Shown: positions 46,780 to 56,667 of the stretch, piece after piece | Numbering within the stretch: the stretch's first letter is position 1 | How the letters are laid out: each line of letters begins with the position of its first letter | NCBI GenBank assembly: GCA_002281735.1 | Contig: NCGK01000001.1 | Location: 202,064-266,063 of the forward strand | Reading direction: 5' to 3' | Length of the DNA: 64,000 nucleotides | Origin: Gammaproteobacteria bacterium 28-57-27 | GTDB taxonomy: Bacteria > Pseudomonadota > Gammaproteobacteria > Halothiobacillales > Halothiobacillaceae | Notes under the pieces: generated by a model | Seen by the model: only the letters and a program-made list of their open reading frames with translations | Databases searched by the model: none | What the model was told of the DNA's origin: nothing | Program-made: the position numbers and the translations under genes

Positions 46780-49700
46780 ATGAGTGATGAGGTTTCTGCG
46801 GGCGACGACATCACGGCGGGCTGGGGCAACAAGGCACCGCAGCGTCAGGAAAAGGACGAGCAGTTGCGCCGTTTACACCTGCTTGACGAGGAAGTTGAAC
46901 GCATCATTTTGGCGCGTCAACATCCGGTGACCGGGCTCTTGCCCGCCAGCACCGCTGTGAGTGCGCATGGCGATTACACCGATGCGTGGGTGCGTGACAA
47001 TGTGTACAGCATTCTCGCGGTGTGGGGTATGGGGCTGGCCTACCGGCGTGCCGACCTTGATCCGGCGCGCACCTATTTGCTCGAGCAAAGTGTGGTCAAG
47101 CTGATGCGTGGCCTGTTGTTCGCCATGATGCGCCAAGCGCACAAGGTCGAAGCGTTCAAGAAATCCCAGAACGCACTGGATGCGCTGCACGCCAAATACG
47201 ACACCAAAACCGGTGGCGAAGTGGTTGGCGATGCAGCCTGGGGGCATTTGCAGATTGATGCGACTTCACTCTATCTGCTGATGCTGGCGCAAATGACCGC
47301 CTCTGGCCTGCGCATTGTGTTCAATCAGGACGAAGTCGATTTTGTGCAAAACCTTGTGTACTACATCGGGCGCGCCTATTCGACACCCGATTTCGGCATT
47401 TGGGAGCGTGGCCACAAAACCAACCACGGCATTCGCGAGCTGAACTCCAGCTCCATCGGGATGGCGCTGGCCGCGTTGGAAGCTATGAACGGCTTCGACC
47501 TGTACGGTGGCGAGGGTGATGAAAAGTCAACCGTGCATGTTTTGCTGGATGAAATTGCACGCACGGAAATCACGCTAAAAACCTTGTTGCCGCGCGAGTC
47601 GAACTCAAAGGAGGTCGATGCTGCCTTGCTGTCCGTGATCGGTTTTCCGGCGTTTGCCGTGCGCAATATGGCGATTGTGGAGCAAACCCAGCGCGATGTA
47701 GTGAACAAGCTACAAGGGGCATTCGGCTGCAAACGTTTTTTATTGGATGGTCACCAAACCGTCTTAGAAGATCAATCCCGGTTGCATTACGAGCCGCATG
47801 AACTCAAGCAATTTGAGCATATTGAGGCCGAATGGCCACTATTTTTCACTTATTTGCTGCTGAATAATCTTTTTCTTGGTAAATCGGTCGCCGCAAATTT
47901 TTATCGTGAAGCCCTTAATCGCCTGACGATTAAACAGGATGGCATGGCGCTGTTGCCCGAATTATATTTTGTTCCTGCTGATCGAATTGAGGCCGAGCGG
48001 GCACAACCGGGCAGTCAGATGCGTCAGGCGAATGAAAACCTGCCGCTGGTGTGGGCGCAAAGCCTGTTTATTCTCGGCAAGCTGATCCAGGATGAATTGC
48101 TGCATCCCGCCGACATTGACCCGCTCGGTCGGCGTTTGCGCTTGGGCAAGCGTTACCATCGTCCGGTACAGGTCGCGGTCATCGCAGAAAACCTGCATGT
48201 GCAGGAGCGCCTGGAGCGCGTGGGCATTCGCGCCGAAGTATTGCAACAAGTCAGCCCGGTGCGCGTGGCACATTCGCGCAAGCTGATTGAATTGTTCAGT
48301 GTGTTAGGGCGTAGTTTCAAGCTTGGCATGACTGGACGACCGGCACGCCGGATGCGCGTACTCACCACCTCGCGGGTGTATGCACTGGCCGGTCAGCGCG
48401 TGGTGTTTGTGCCGCAGATTCTTGACCGGGATGATTTTTATCTGAATCTGGATAACGTCTATCTAACCCGTCGCCTGCGCTCGGAAATCGGCTTTGTGCA
48501 TCGTTATTGGCGCGAACCGGGTATGCCGCTCATGGCGCTTTGGATTACCTGCGAGATGCTAAATGCGGCAGATAGCGAACACCTGCTCAACCTACTGCGT
48601 GAGCTAAATAGCGGCGAACTTGAGGGTTATCCGGTACGCACCGGTCGCGTGAGCCAGCTTATGCAGAACTGCGCCGCCGAGCATGTTTACACCGCCGAAA
48701 GCTTCAGTCTTGAAGATGATGGCTTGCCGCGCACGGCGATCTATCGCTCTTTTTTACCCGAATCTCAGGATGTGCCCCAACCTTTGAGCCATGCTGAATT
48801 TAGTGCGCTTAATTTGGACGACACCTCAGCGGCTTTGTTTGCTGCACTTGCATCCAGCGGTAACCCCTACGTACATATTGAGTATCTCGTTACTCTGTGT
48901 GCACGACATGGCGGCGATGTCCTTACTCCATTTAAGCACCCCGTGACGCAACAGACCTTGATCTTGCGCGATCTAACCCAGGATGTATTTGACCGGGCAG
49001 GGCGGCTACGGTTATGGAGTGTGTTACGCCGCGCCGCTGACTTGCTGGGTAAAGCTGATACCCAACTTGAAGTTGCGGTAATGGATATTCTGGTACGCCA
49101 AAAACAGCTTGCTGTCGGGCGTGCCTATAGTCGTCGTGCCATTATTCATGCACCGATAGGCAACCAGGAAACGCTGGCCATGATTCGCAGCTTCTGCGGG
49201 CAGGATGAACGCGAACGCATTCTTACCCAAGAACTTATCGTTTATCTCGGTCACATTGCCAAGAATGAATATGACCTGATTCGAGACATTTTGACTCTGC
49301 GTATTGGGCATTTATTGCAATTACTCATTGCGGGTTTGGCCGCAGAAATGAATTTATCCCTCGACGCAGCTTTTGATGCGCTGCTGGATAAACCACCCCA
49401 TCGTTTATTTGCGCGTTTACATGCCTTGCTGGAGCATTTCGACGATGAAGAGCGTAGCTTGGGTCGGATTGAATCACTGCATATTTCGACCACGCCCAGC
49501 CAGATTGTCGCGGTGCAATTCAATAAGGACATGGACGCCACAGGCACGGCCAGTGCCAATGAAATTAGTGCTATCGAAGACTGGCTGCTGTGGCGACAGG
49601 CCAAAGGCGCGATTGGGCGTTTGCCCGAGCGTTTTTATCCGCAAGTTTGGGATGTATTGCGCCACTGCCGTGCCTTGGTCATCGGTGACAAATACAATCG

Positions 49701-50100
49701 CAAAAATCGACTGGATAGTGCGCAATTGCTGTCTGAAAATACGGCTTGGGAAAAGAATTTTGCCCTGCGTGTCGATCACCTGTTGAACAAAATTCTGGCC
49801 ACAGAATACCGTCAACTCGTGATTGAAGGCATTGGCGCACTGGTGGCTGTATTGCAGGTCAACCCCAATCTGCGCTTTGAAGATGATTTGGTCATGGACG
49901 TGCTGATTGGTCACGCCGTGCGCCTTGCATGGCTGGATGCTCACCCAGGCGATGCCGCGCGTTATGGCGAGGTTCGTGACCTTGCCTGGGAAGCCTTTTA
50001 TCGCCACCCTCCGCATGACGTTGCCATATTTATCACGCATGCACTTGAGTTTTTGGTGGCTGAAGGTTCCTCCGCGCATCTTGTACTTATTGAGGAGTAA
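46780..50100 (+). CDS. Large GH15-like protein related to phosphorylase kinase alpha/beta subunits
   Basis: 1,106-aa cytosolic protein with no signal peptide. The N-terminal half is a glucoamylase-like (alpha/alpha)6 domain: GDYTDAWVRDNVYSILAVWG, WGHLQIDATSLYLLMLAQM, FGIWERGHKTNHGIRELNSS. These motifs and the length match bacterial homologues of the regulatory subunits of eukaryotic phosphorylase kinase. The C-terminal 500 residues are helical and lack motifs I can name. No kinase domain is present. The function of the bacterial forms is not known; possible roles are oligosaccharide binding or hydrolysis and control of glycogen use. Glucokinase follows after 6 bases, supporting a link with glucose or glycogen metabolism. 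Confidence 0.83.
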   Translation: MSDEVSAGDDITAGWGNKAPQRQEKDEQLRRLHLLDEEVERIILARQHPVTGLLPASTAVSAHGDYTDAWVRDNVYSILAVWGMGLAYRRADLDPARTYLLEQSVVKLMRGLLFAMMRQAHKVEAFKKSQNALDALHAKYDTKTGGEVVGDAAWGHLQIDATSLYLLMLAQMTASGLRIVFNQDEVDFVQNLVYYIGRAYSTPDFGIWERGHKTNHGIRELNSSSIGMALAALEAMNGFDLYGGEGDEKSTVHVLLDEIARTEITLKTLLPRESNSKEVDAALLSVIGFPAFAVRNMAIVEQTQRDVVNKLQGAFGCKRFLLDGHQTVLEDQSRLHYEPHELKQFEHIEAEWPLFFTYLLLNNLFLGKSVAANFYREALNRLTIKQDGMALLPELYFVPADRIEAERAQPGSQMRQANENLPLVWAQSLFILGKLIQDELLHPADIDPLGRRLRLGKRYHRPVQVAVIAENLHVQERLERVGIRAEVLQQVSPVRVAHSRKLIELFSVLGRSFKLGMTGRPARRMRVLTTSRVYALAGQRVVFVPQILDRDDFYLNLDNVYLTRRLRSEIGFVHRYWREPGMPLMALWITCEMLNAADSEHLLNLLRELNSGELEGYPVRTGRVSQLMQNCAAEHVYTAESFSLEDDGLPRTAIYRSFLPESQDVPQPLSHAEFSALNLDDTSAALFAALASSGNPYVHIEYLVTLCARHGGDVLTPFKHPVTQQTLILRDLTQDVFDRAGRLRLWSVLRRAADLLGKADTQLEVAVMDILVRQKQLAVGRAYSRRAIIHAPIGNQETLAMIRSFCGQDERERILTQELIVYLGHIAKNEYDLIRDILTLRIGHLLQLLIAGLAAEMNLSLDAAFDALLDKPPHRLFARLHALLEHFDDEERSLGRIESLHISTTPSQIVAVQFNKDMDATGTASANEISAIEDWLLWRQAKGAIGRLPERFYPQVWDVLRHCRALVIGDKYNRKNRLDSAQLLSENTAWEKNFALRVDHLLNKILATEYRQLVIEGIGALVAVLQVNPNLRFEDDLVMDVLIGHAVRLAWLDAHPGDAARYGEVRDLAWEAFYRHPPHDVAIFITHALEFLVAEGSSAHLVLIEE

Positions 50101-50106
50101 AAACAT

Positions 50107-51093
50107 ATGTTTCTGGCAGGCGATATTGGCGGTACCAAAACCGTTTTAGCACTGTACAGCCTGCATGAAGGCGCGTTGGTGTGTGCGAAAGAGGCTTCGT
50201 TTCCAAGCCGCGAACATGCGCGCTTTGAAGACATTGTTGACATCTTTTTGGGCGCGCATCCTCCCGCGCTGCATGGTGCATCCTTCGGCGTTGCCGGCCC
50301 GATTGTTGATCGGCGTTGCATCACCACCAACTTGCCCTGGGTGTTGGATGAGTGCGAACTTGAAGTGCGCTTCGATTGCCCCGTGCGCTTGCTGAATGAC
50401 CTGGAAGCCGCTGCCTTGGGCATGTTGCACCTGCCCGCTGAACAGCGCGTGTCGCTATCCAATGCCCGTCGTAGCAAGAGCGGCATGATGGCGGTTATCG
50501 CGGCCGGAACCGGCTTGGGCGAAGCCTTGTTATTCTGGGACGGTACGCGCTATCACGCGCAACCCACTGAAGGAGGACATTGCAGCTTTGCGCCGACCAG
50601 CGCTGATGAAGATGCGTTGTTGGACTACATGCGCAATCAACTCGGTGGGCATGTCAGCATTGAGCGCGTCCTGTCCGGCCCTGGCCTGTTCAATATCTGG
50701 CGTTTTTTGCGTGACACTGAACGCGGTGCCATGGACGCAGCCGCCATGCAAGCCATTGAAATTGCAGCGGATCCGAGTGCTGAAATTGCCATGCATGCAA
50801 TCGCAGGTTCGGATCCCGTCTGCGTGCATGCGATGGAAATGTTCGCGCATATTTATGGAGCGGAAGCCGCTAATCTTGCACTGAAATCACTCGCGATTGG
50901 CGGTGTACTGGTCGGCGGGGGCATTGCCCCCAAGATTTTGCCCTTCCTGCAACGCGGTGCGTTTATGGATGGTTTCCTCAACAAAGGCCGCTTCCGTGGC
51001 TTACTCGAAACCATCCCGGTCGAAGTCGTGTTGGAACCCCGCGCACCCTTGATTGGCGCGGCGCACATGGCGCGTAGCCTCGCGCAGGTATGA
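50107..51093 (+). CDS. glk: Glucokinase
   Basis: 328-aa ROK/Glk-type sugar kinase that makes glucose-6-phosphate. The phosphate-1 motif LAGDIGGTKTVLALY is at the N-terminus; GVAGPIVDRRCITTNLPW, LLNDLEAAALGM (catalytic Asp), AAGTGLGEALLF and EGGHCSFAP follow as in bacterial glucokinase. GAGGAG lies upstream. It is sandwiched between the phosphorylase-kinase-like gene (6-base gap) and thiE (4-base overlap). Confidence 0.95.
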   Translation: MFLAGDIGGTKTVLALYSLHEGALVCAKEASFPSREHARFEDIVDIFLGAHPPALHGASFGVAGPIVDRRCITTNLPWVLDECELEVRFDCPVRLLNDLEAAALGMLHLPAEQRVSLSNARRSKSGMMAVIAAGTGLGEALLFWDGTRYHAQPTEGGHCSFAPTSADEDALLDYMRNQLGGHVSIERVLSGPGLFNIWRFLRDTERGAMDAAAMQAIEIAADPSAEIAMHAIAGSDPVCVHAMEMFAHIYGAEAANLALKSLAIGGVLVGGGIAPKILPFLQRGAFMDGFLNKGRFRGLLETIPVEVVLEPRAPLIGAAHMARSLAQV

Positions 51094-51716
51094 GTCGTAA
51101 CCCACTGCGCGGCCTCTACGTTATTACCGATAGCGCGCTTATTCCTGATAACCAGTTCAGCAACCGGGTGGCCGCCGCCCTGCGCGGTGGGGCGCGCATC
51201 GTGCAATACCGCGACAAGCGCGACTTACCCGCCATGCGTCTCAAGCTCGCCACGGATATGGTCTACCTATGCCGTGAGCATGGTGCGCTGAGTATTATTA
51301 ACGATGATATTGAGCTTGCCGCCAGCATCGGCGCAGACGGCGTGCATATCGGTAAGGATGATGCGGACTTAGGCCGTGTGCGTGAACGCTTGGGGCAGGG
51401 TGCGATTATCGGCGCGTCCTGCTACAACCGCCTTGATCTTGCTCTTGAAGCGGAAAAACGGGGTGCGGATTATGTGGCGTTTGGTGCGTTTTTTCCCTCG
51501 CAGATCAAGCCGGATGCTGTGCCCGCAACGTTGGAATTGCTGGGCATGGCCAGGCAGAAACTGCATGTGCCGATATGCGCGATTGGGGGAATTACAGCGG
51601 AAAACGCCGCACCTCTCGTCACAGCCGGTGCGGATATGCTGGCCGTGATTTCGGATGTCTTTGCTGCACCGGATATTGAAGCAGCCTGTCGCCGTTTTGC
51701 CCCTTGGTTTGTGTGA
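51090..51716 (+). CDS. thiE: Thiamine-phosphate synthase
   Basis: 208-aa TIM-barrel enzyme that joins the thiazole and pyrimidine phosphates. Visible motifs are RIVQYRDK, IINDDIELA, GADGVHIGKDD, IGASCYN, YVAFGAFFPS and ICAIGGITAENA. Start ATG overlaps the glk stop (ATGA), so it is coupled to a sugar-kinase unit, an unusual setting. hemL follows 59 bases later, a pairing known from other Gammaproteobacteria. Confidence 0.94.
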   Translation: MSRNPLRGLYVITDSALIPDNQFSNRVAAALRGGARIVQYRDKRDLPAMRLKLATDMVYLCREHGALSIINDDIELAASIGADGVHIGKDDADLGRVRERLGQGAIIGASCYNRLDLALEAEKRGADYVAFGAFFPSQIKPDAVPATLELLGMARQKLHVPICAIGGITAENAAPLVTAGADMLAVISDVFAAPDIEAACRRFAPWFV

Positions 51717-51775
51717 ATGATTCGGGTCTAATGCCTGCCACTCAATAACCTGTATCTTGTTTAGGAGCTGCCCAT

Positions 51776-53065
51776 ATGTCCCGTTCACACGACCTTTTTG
51801 TTCAAGCTCAAAAACACATCCCCGGCGGTGTTAATTCACCGGTACGTGCTTTCCGTGGTGTCGGTGGTGACCCGGTGTTTTTCGAGCGGGCGCAAGGCGC
51901 GTATGTGTTTGATGTGGATAACAAGCGTTATGTGGATTTTGTCGGTTCCTGGGGGCCGATGATTGCTGGACACGCGCATCCTGCGGTGATTGAAGCGGTA
52001 AAGGCGGCGGCTGAGCGGGGCTTGTCGTTTGGTGCGCCCACAGCGGTGGAAACGCAAATGGCGGATTTGTTGTGCGAAATTGTGCCGTCGCTGGAAATGG
52101 TGCGCATGACCAGTTCAGGTACCGAGGCGACGATGAGCGCGATTCGTCTGGCGCGGGGTTATACCGGGCGTGAGACGATTGTGAAGTTTGAAGGCTGCTA
52201 TCACGGGCATAGCGACTCGCTGTTGGTGAAAGCTGGTTCGGGGATGTTGACGCTGGGTGTACCGAGTTCGCCGGGTGTGCCAGCGGCGCTGGCCGAACTG
52301 ACCTTGACCCTGGATTACAACAATTTGGCGCAGGTGGAGCAGGTCTTTGCCGAGAAGGGGAGCGAGATTGCGTGTGTGATTGTGGAGCCGGTGGCGGGCA
52401 ATATGAATTGCATTTTGCCGCAACCTGGCTTTTTGGAGGGTTTGCGTGCGCTGTGTACCAAGTATGGCGCGGTGCTGATTTTCGATGAGGTGATGACTGG
52501 TTTTCGTGTGGCACTCGGTGGTGCGCAAGAGCATTACGGCGTGCTGCCGGATTTAACCACGCTGGGCAAGGTGGTAGGCGGCGGAATGCCGGTGGGCGCG
52601 TTCGGCGGTCGGCGCGAAATTATGGAATACATTGCGCCGCTGGGGCCGGTGTATCAGGCCGGGACGCTTTCGGGCAATCCAGTGGCCATGGCAGCGGGAC
52701 TTGCGACCATGGCGCTGGTGATGGAATCGGGTTTTTACGAAACCTTGAGCGCTCGCACGCAGAATCTGTGTGACGGTTTGCGTGATGCCGCCAAGGATGC
52801 TGGTATCGGCCTGACCACGAATAACGTGGGCGGTATGTTCGGTCTCTTTTTTACCGATGATGACGTGGTGAAAGATTTTGCAGGAGCAGGGCGCTGTGAC
52901 ATGGCGCGCTTCAAGACCTTTTTCCACGGCATGTTGGAGCAGGGCGTTTATCTTGCGCCAAGCGCGTATGAGGCTGGTTTTGTATCCGGAGCACATGGCT
53001 GTGCCGACATTGATGTAACGGTGAATGCAGCGCGCAAGGTGTTTTCTGCTATGCAATCTCAATAG
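51776..53065 (+). CDS. hemL: Glutamate-1-semialdehyde 2,1-aminomutase
   Basis: 429-aa PLP enzyme that forms 5-aminolevulinate for haem synthesis by the C5 pathway. Conserved segments are [65 protein letters not shown] and the PLP Lys in [19 protein letters not shown]. Full length with an upstream GGAG. It appears to end the glk-thiE-hemL stretch. Confidence 0.97.
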   Translation: MSRSHDLFVQAQKHIPGGVNSPVRAFRGVGGDPVFFERAQGAYVFDVDNKRYVDFVGSWGPMIAGHAHPAVIEAVKAAAERGLSFGAPTAVETQMADLLCEIVPSLEMVRMTSSGTEATMSAIRLARGYTGRETIVKFEGCYHGHSDSLLVKAGSGMLTLGVPSSPGVPAALAELTLTLDYNNLAQVEQVFAEKGSEIACVIVEPVAGNMNCILPQPGFLEGLRALCTKYGAVLIFDEVMTGFRVALGGAQEHYGVLPDLTTLGKVVGGGMPVGAFGGRREIMEYIAPLGPVYQAGTLSGNPVAMAAGLATMALVMESGFYETLSARTQNLCDGLRDAAKDAGIGLTTNNVGGMFGLFFTDDDVVKDFAGAGRCDMARFKTFFHGMLEQGVYLAPSAYEAGFVSGAHGCADIDVTVNAARKVFSAMQSQ

Positions 53066-53142
53066 CCCCGATTTACAAGGGTTTATTATCGGCGTGGATG
53101 TGGATATAAATGGAGTCTATTAGCCTGGTTTGGAGATAATGG

Positions 53143-53652
53143 ATGCGTGCCCTGTTTGTTGCTGCCTTGTTATTTGTTCCTGGCTTGGTTTGTGCCGATG
53201 AGGTGAAACTGCTCAAAGCAGGTGATCCGATCCCGGCTTTCAAGCTCAATGACCAACACGATAAACCCTACCCCGTGCCCGCAGATACACGCCTGATCGT
53301 ATTTACAGCGGACAAATCGGCGGGGGATATGATTAACGGCTTGCTCAAGCAGCGCCCAGCGGATTTTATGACGCAGCGCAAAATGGTCTACATTGCCGAC
53401 ATCAGCGCTATGCCCGGCTTTATCACCAACATGGTTGCCCTGCCCAAAATGCGCGATTACGCTTACCGAATCGCGATTGGTGCAGAGTCGGAACAAACCG
53501 CCATGCTGCCGCGTGCGGTCGATAACGTCACCGTCATCAAAACGGATACGGGCAAGGTTGTATCAATACAGCAGTTCAAGGAAACCGAAGTTAGCCAGCT
53601 CGATGCGACTTTGAACGAAGCGCCAGCTACTCCTGCAACCAGCAAACCGTAG
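53143..53652 (+). CDS. Periplasmic protein with thioredoxin-like fold, no CxxC
   Basis: 169 aa with a signal peptide (about residues 1-18, ...PGLVCADE). The mature part resembles a redoxin fold (KAGDPIPAFKLNDQHDKPY, then RLIVFTADKSAGD) but has no cysteines, so it is not a disulfide enzyme. Similar cysteine-free periplasmic proteins of unknown role exist. The C-terminal tail is Ala/Pro/Thr-rich. Confidence 0.7.
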   Translation: MRALFVAALLFVPGLVCADEVKLLKAGDPIPAFKLNDQHDKPYPVPADTRLIVFTADKSAGDMINGLLKQRPADFMTQRKMVYIADISAMPGFITNMVALPKMRDYAYRIAIGAESEQTAMLPRAVDNVTVIKTDTGKVVSIQQFKETEVSQLDATLNEAPATPATSKP

Positions 53653-53719
53653 ATCAGCTTTGGGTGAAAAGCGTAAAATGGCTCCGGCAATTATCAAAAC
53701 AAAATATCGGGAGGGGAGT

Positions 53720-53956
53720 ATGCGTAAGTTGACTCAATCGGTCGTTGTACTGGGTCTCGGCCTTGCGCTGTTGAGCGGATGTTCAAATATGAGCGCACGT
53801 GAACAGTCCACGCTAACCGGCGGAGCGATCGGCGCGGCAGGTGGTGCTGTGATCGGTAACCAGTTTGGTAACCCTGTGACGGGAGCTCTCATCGGCGGAG
53901 CCGCAGGTGCTGCAACGGGCTTTTTTATCAACCGCCATAACGGCTCAGAAGAGTGA
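53720..53956 (+). CDS. Small glycine-zipper lipoprotein 1
   Basis: 78-aa lipoprotein precursor with a signal peptide and the lipobox LLSGC. The mature part is a glycine zipper, GGAIGAAGGAVIGNQFGNPV followed by GGAAGAATGFF, of the YMGG-like type that can insert in membranes. I use ATG 53720, with GGGAG upstream; the open frame extends 20 codons further 5' without sense. Followed 18 bases later by a paralogue. Confidence 0.85.
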   Translation: MRKLTQSVVVLGLGLALLSGCSNMSAREQSTLTGGAIGAAGGAVIGNQFGNPVTGALIGGAAGAATGFFINRHNGSEE

Positions 53957-53974
53957 AATAAGGGAGTACTCCAC

Positions 53975-54190
53975 ATGAAGAACATGATACTGATCGTTGT
54001 TGTTGCAGCAGGAGTTGTATTTCTTGGCGGTTGTGCAGAGATGGATCAACGCCAACGTTCAACGGTCGCTGGCGGTGCCATCGGCGCAGGGGTCGGGGCG
54101 ATTATCGGCAATCAATCCGGTAACCCGGTGACCGGAGCGGTCGTTGGTGGGGCAGCAGGTGCGCTGATCGGAAATCAAGTTGCACGCTAA
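53975..54190 (+). CDS. Small glycine-zipper lipoprotein 2
   Basis: 71-aa paralogue of the upstream gene: signal peptide with lipobox FLGGC, then QRSTVAGGAIGAGVGAIIGN and NPVTGAVVGGAAGALIGNQ. Good GGGAG ribosome binding site. The pair arose by tandem duplication. Probably outer-membrane lipoproteins; function unknown. Confidence 0.85.
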   Translation: MKNMILIVVVAAGVVFLGGCAEMDQRQRSTVAGGAIGAGVGAIIGNQSGNPVTGAVVGGAAGALIGNQVAR

Positions 54191-54347
54191 CAACCAGTAA
54201 TGGTCAAACGTTGTAATTCGTCATCTTGTAATGAAGTAGGCATCGGACAACGACCTGCTTCATTATTTACAGCTTTAATTTAACATAATATACATTATGC
54301 GCAGTTATGCATTAAGCGCCTGCGCGGTGTTGCAGGCAGGCATTCGC

Positions 54348-54375
54348 AAAAAAAAGCCCCATCACAAGATGAGGC
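54348..54375 (-). terminator. Rho-independent terminator after iscU
   Basis: On the minus strand GCCTCATC and GATGGGGC form an 8-base stem (one G-T pair) with a 4-base loop, followed by eight T. It lies about 30 bases past the iscU stop and shows that the isc operon ends there. Confidence 0.92.
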
Positions 54376-54404
54376 ATTCCGTTGGGGTGCGTGCGACTAG
54401 GCCG

Positions 54405-54791
54405 TTAAGCTGTCACATGCTTGCTCTGGTAATCGGCAATGGCTGCCGCAATGGCATCTTCAGCCAGCACTGAGCAGTGAATCTTCACCGGAGGCAGTTC
54501 AAGCTCTTCGGCAATATCCTTGTTCCTGATTTGCTTCACTTCATCCAGCGTCTTGCCTTTAACCCACTCGGTCACTAGCGAACTGGATGCAATCGCCGAA
54601 CCGCAACCGTAAGTCTTGAACTTGGCATCTTCAATAATGCCTTGTTCGTTAACCTTGATCTGAAGACGCATCACATCACCGCACGCAGGCGCGCCAACCA
54701 TGCCAGTGCCCACGCTAGGATCTTCCTTGTCCATGCTGCCAACGTTGCGTGGATTTTCGTAATGGTCAATGACTTTATCTGTATATGCCAT
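54405..54791 (-). CDS. iscU: Iron-sulfur cluster scaffold IscU
   Basis: 128-aa scaffold on which [2Fe-2S] clusters are built. The three cluster cysteines are in GAPACGDVM, TYGCGSAIAS and IHCSVLAED, and Asp is in the first site as expected. The chaperone-recognition motif appears as LPPVK where E. coli IscU has LPPVK. Downstream of iscS and followed by a terminator; iscA, hscBA and fdx are not here. Confidence 0.97.
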   Translation of the reverse strand: MAYTDKVIDHYENPRNVGSMDKEDPSVGTGMVGAPACGDVMRLQIKVNEQGIIEDAKFKTYGCGSAIASSSLVTEWVKGKTLDEVKQIRNKDIAEELELPPVKIHCSVLAEDAIAAAIADYQSKHVTA

Positions 54792-54826
54792 GTCCGTATC
54801 CTCTTGAATGAATGTCTAAAAATCAG

Positions 54827-56047
54827 TTAGTGATGCGCCCACTCCACGCTACTTAGGTCAATGCCATCTTTGTACATTTCCCACAGTGGTGAAAGCTCAC
54901 GCAGTTTTCCTACGGCTCGTTTCACCAGAGCGATAACATAATCAATCTCTTCAACCGTGGTGTAGCGGCCAAATGTAAAGCGAATTGAACTGTGCGCCAG
55001 CTCATCATTTCGCCCCAGCGCGCGCAAAACATAACTCGGTTCCAAGCTGGCCGAGGTACAGGCCGAACCGGATGACACCGCAATGTCTTTCAAGGCCATA
55101 ATCAGCGACTCACCTTCGACGTAGTTGAAGCTGACATTGAGGTTGTGCGGAACACGTCGCTCAAAATCACCGTTCAAATAAACTTCTTCCATATCCTGCA
55201 AACCCGCCCACAGACGGTCGCGCAACATACGAATGCGCTCATTTTCACTCGCCATTTCCAGCCCGGCGATGCGGAAGGCCTCGCCCATACCGACAATTTG
55301 ATGCGTGGCCAAGGTGCCCGAACGCATTCCACGCTCGTGCCCTCCTCCATGCATTTGCGCTTCAACGCGAACGCGCGGCTTGCGGCACACATACAAGGCT
55401 CCGATGCCTTTCGGCCCGTAGGTTTTGTGTGCAGAAAAGCTCATCAAATCGACAGGAAGATCTTGTAGATCGATTTTGACCTTACCCGTCGCTTGCGCCG
55501 CATCAACATGAAAAATGATGCCTTTTTCGCGGCATATCGAACCCAGTTGTGCAATATCTTGCACCACGCCGATTTCGTTATTCACAAACATGACCGAGGC
55601 CAAAACCGTGTCTTCACGCAAGGCGGCGCTGAATTTTTCAATATCCAGCAGCCCATCAGGCTCGGGGTCAAGGTAAGTCACCTCGTATCCCTCGCGCTCC
55701 AAAGCACGGCAGGTATCAATCACCGCCTTGTGCTCGGTGGTCATGGTGACGATATGGCGGCCTTTTTTCTTGTAAAACTGCGCAGCCCCCTTGATGGCCA
55801 AGTTATTGGACTCAGTTGCACCCGACGTCCAGACAATCTCTTTGGGGTCTGCGCCCACCAGCGCCGCCACCTGGTCGCGCGCATCTTCCACCGCTTCCTC
55901 TGCCTTCCAACCGAAAACATGCGAGCGTGATGCAGGGTTACCAAAATTACCTTCTGCGGTGAGGCAATCGCACATTTTCTTGGCCACGCGCTCATCAACA
56001 GGCGTTGTTGCGCTGTAATCAAGATAAATCGGAAGTTTAAGCGTCAT
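54827..56047 (-). CDS. iscS: Cysteine desulfurase IscS
   Basis: 406-aa PLP enzyme that supplies sulfur from cysteine. It starts [23 protein letters not shown] Lys lies in [16 protein letters not shown] and the catalytic Cys in [18 protein letters not shown] 56047 is chosen by homology; an in-frame start at 56083 would add 12 residues not found in relatives. Lies 42 bases after iscR. Confidence 0.97.
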   Translation of the reverse strand: MTLKLPIYLDYSATTPVDERVAKKMCDCLTAEGNFGNPASRSHVFGWKAEEAVEDARDQVAALVGADPKEIVWTSGATESNNLAIKGAAQFYKKKGRHIVTMTTEHKAVIDTCRALEREGYEVTYLDPEPDGLLDIEKFSAALREDTVLASVMFVNNEIGVVQDIAQLGSICREKGIIFHVDAAQATGKVKIDLQDLPVDLMSFSAHKTYGPKGIGALYVCRKPRVRVEAQMHGGGHERGMRSGTLATHQIVGMGEAFRIAGLEMASENERIRMLRDRLWAGLQDMEEVYLNGDFERRVPHNLNVSFNYVEGESLIMALKDIAVSSGSACTSASLEPSYVLRALGRNDELAHSSIRFTFGRYTTVEEIDYVIALVKRAVGKLRELSPLWEMYKDGIDLSSVEWAHH

Positions 56048-56089
56048 TTCAATGTCTCGGCCTTGATAAGCGAAAAGCGGCATTCTAGA

Positions 56090-56560
56090 TCAAGCCGCCT
56101 GTGAAGCCATGGCCATCGGCACGGCGCGGTGGACACTGGCAGGCGCACTCAATGTTGGGGCTTGCGAGCGCAGGAAATCTTCCAGACTCATATCCGCCAA
56201 AAAACCGTATAATTTTTGGCTAAAATCGTGCCACATATCATGCGCCTCACCGCGTGCGCCACGACGGTACGATGCAAAAAAGCGCTCACGCTCGGCTGGG
56301 GAACGATCATCTACGGCATCCATAATCTGCGCCATATTGATCTCAGATGGATGATTTGCAAGGCAATACCCTCCTCCCGGGCCGCGCACACCACTTACCA
56401 GGCCATGCTTACGCAAACGCGAAAAAAGCTGCTCCAAGTAGGATAAAGACATCCCTTGAACCTGTGCAATATCCGACAAGGTCATCGGCCCGCGCCCGCC
56501 GTGTGCAGCAAGGTGCATCATGGCAGTGATCGCGTGGCGTGATTTGGTAGATACTCTCAT
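56090..56560 (-). CDS. iscR: IscR-like Rrf2 regulator lacking the Fe-S cluster cysteines
   Basis: 156-aa winged-helix regulator, clearly IscR by position and by sequence (LSYLEQLFSRLRKHGLVSGVRGPGGGY is nearly identical to E. coli IscR in the DNA-binding part). In E. coli, Cys92, Cys98, Cys104 and His107 hold a [2Fe-2S] cluster. An ungapped alignment places Glu92, Tyr98 and Gly104 there, with only His107 kept. The only cysteine is Cys66 in GGGYC. The protein probably acts in a cluster-free (apo-like) state, so feedback by cluster supply may be lost or work otherwise. First gene of iscR-iscS-iscU. Confidence 0.93.
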   Translation of the reverse strand: MRVSTKSRHAITAMMHLAAHGGRGPMTLSDIAQVQGMSLSYLEQLFSRLRKHGLVSGVRGPGGGYCLANHPSEINMAQIMDAVDDRSPAERERFFASYRRGARGEAHDMWHDFSQKLYGFLADMSLEDFLRSQAPTLSAPASVHRAVPMAMASQAA

Positions 56561-56667
56561 GGCTGAGCCTCCCGATAACTTTGATTAATAAGCTGAGCTT
56601 TACCTTAGCTCCTTTGTCGGGAATTTAATCTTCCCGAGCAAATTAGTCAAGAATTCAGATTAGAAGT

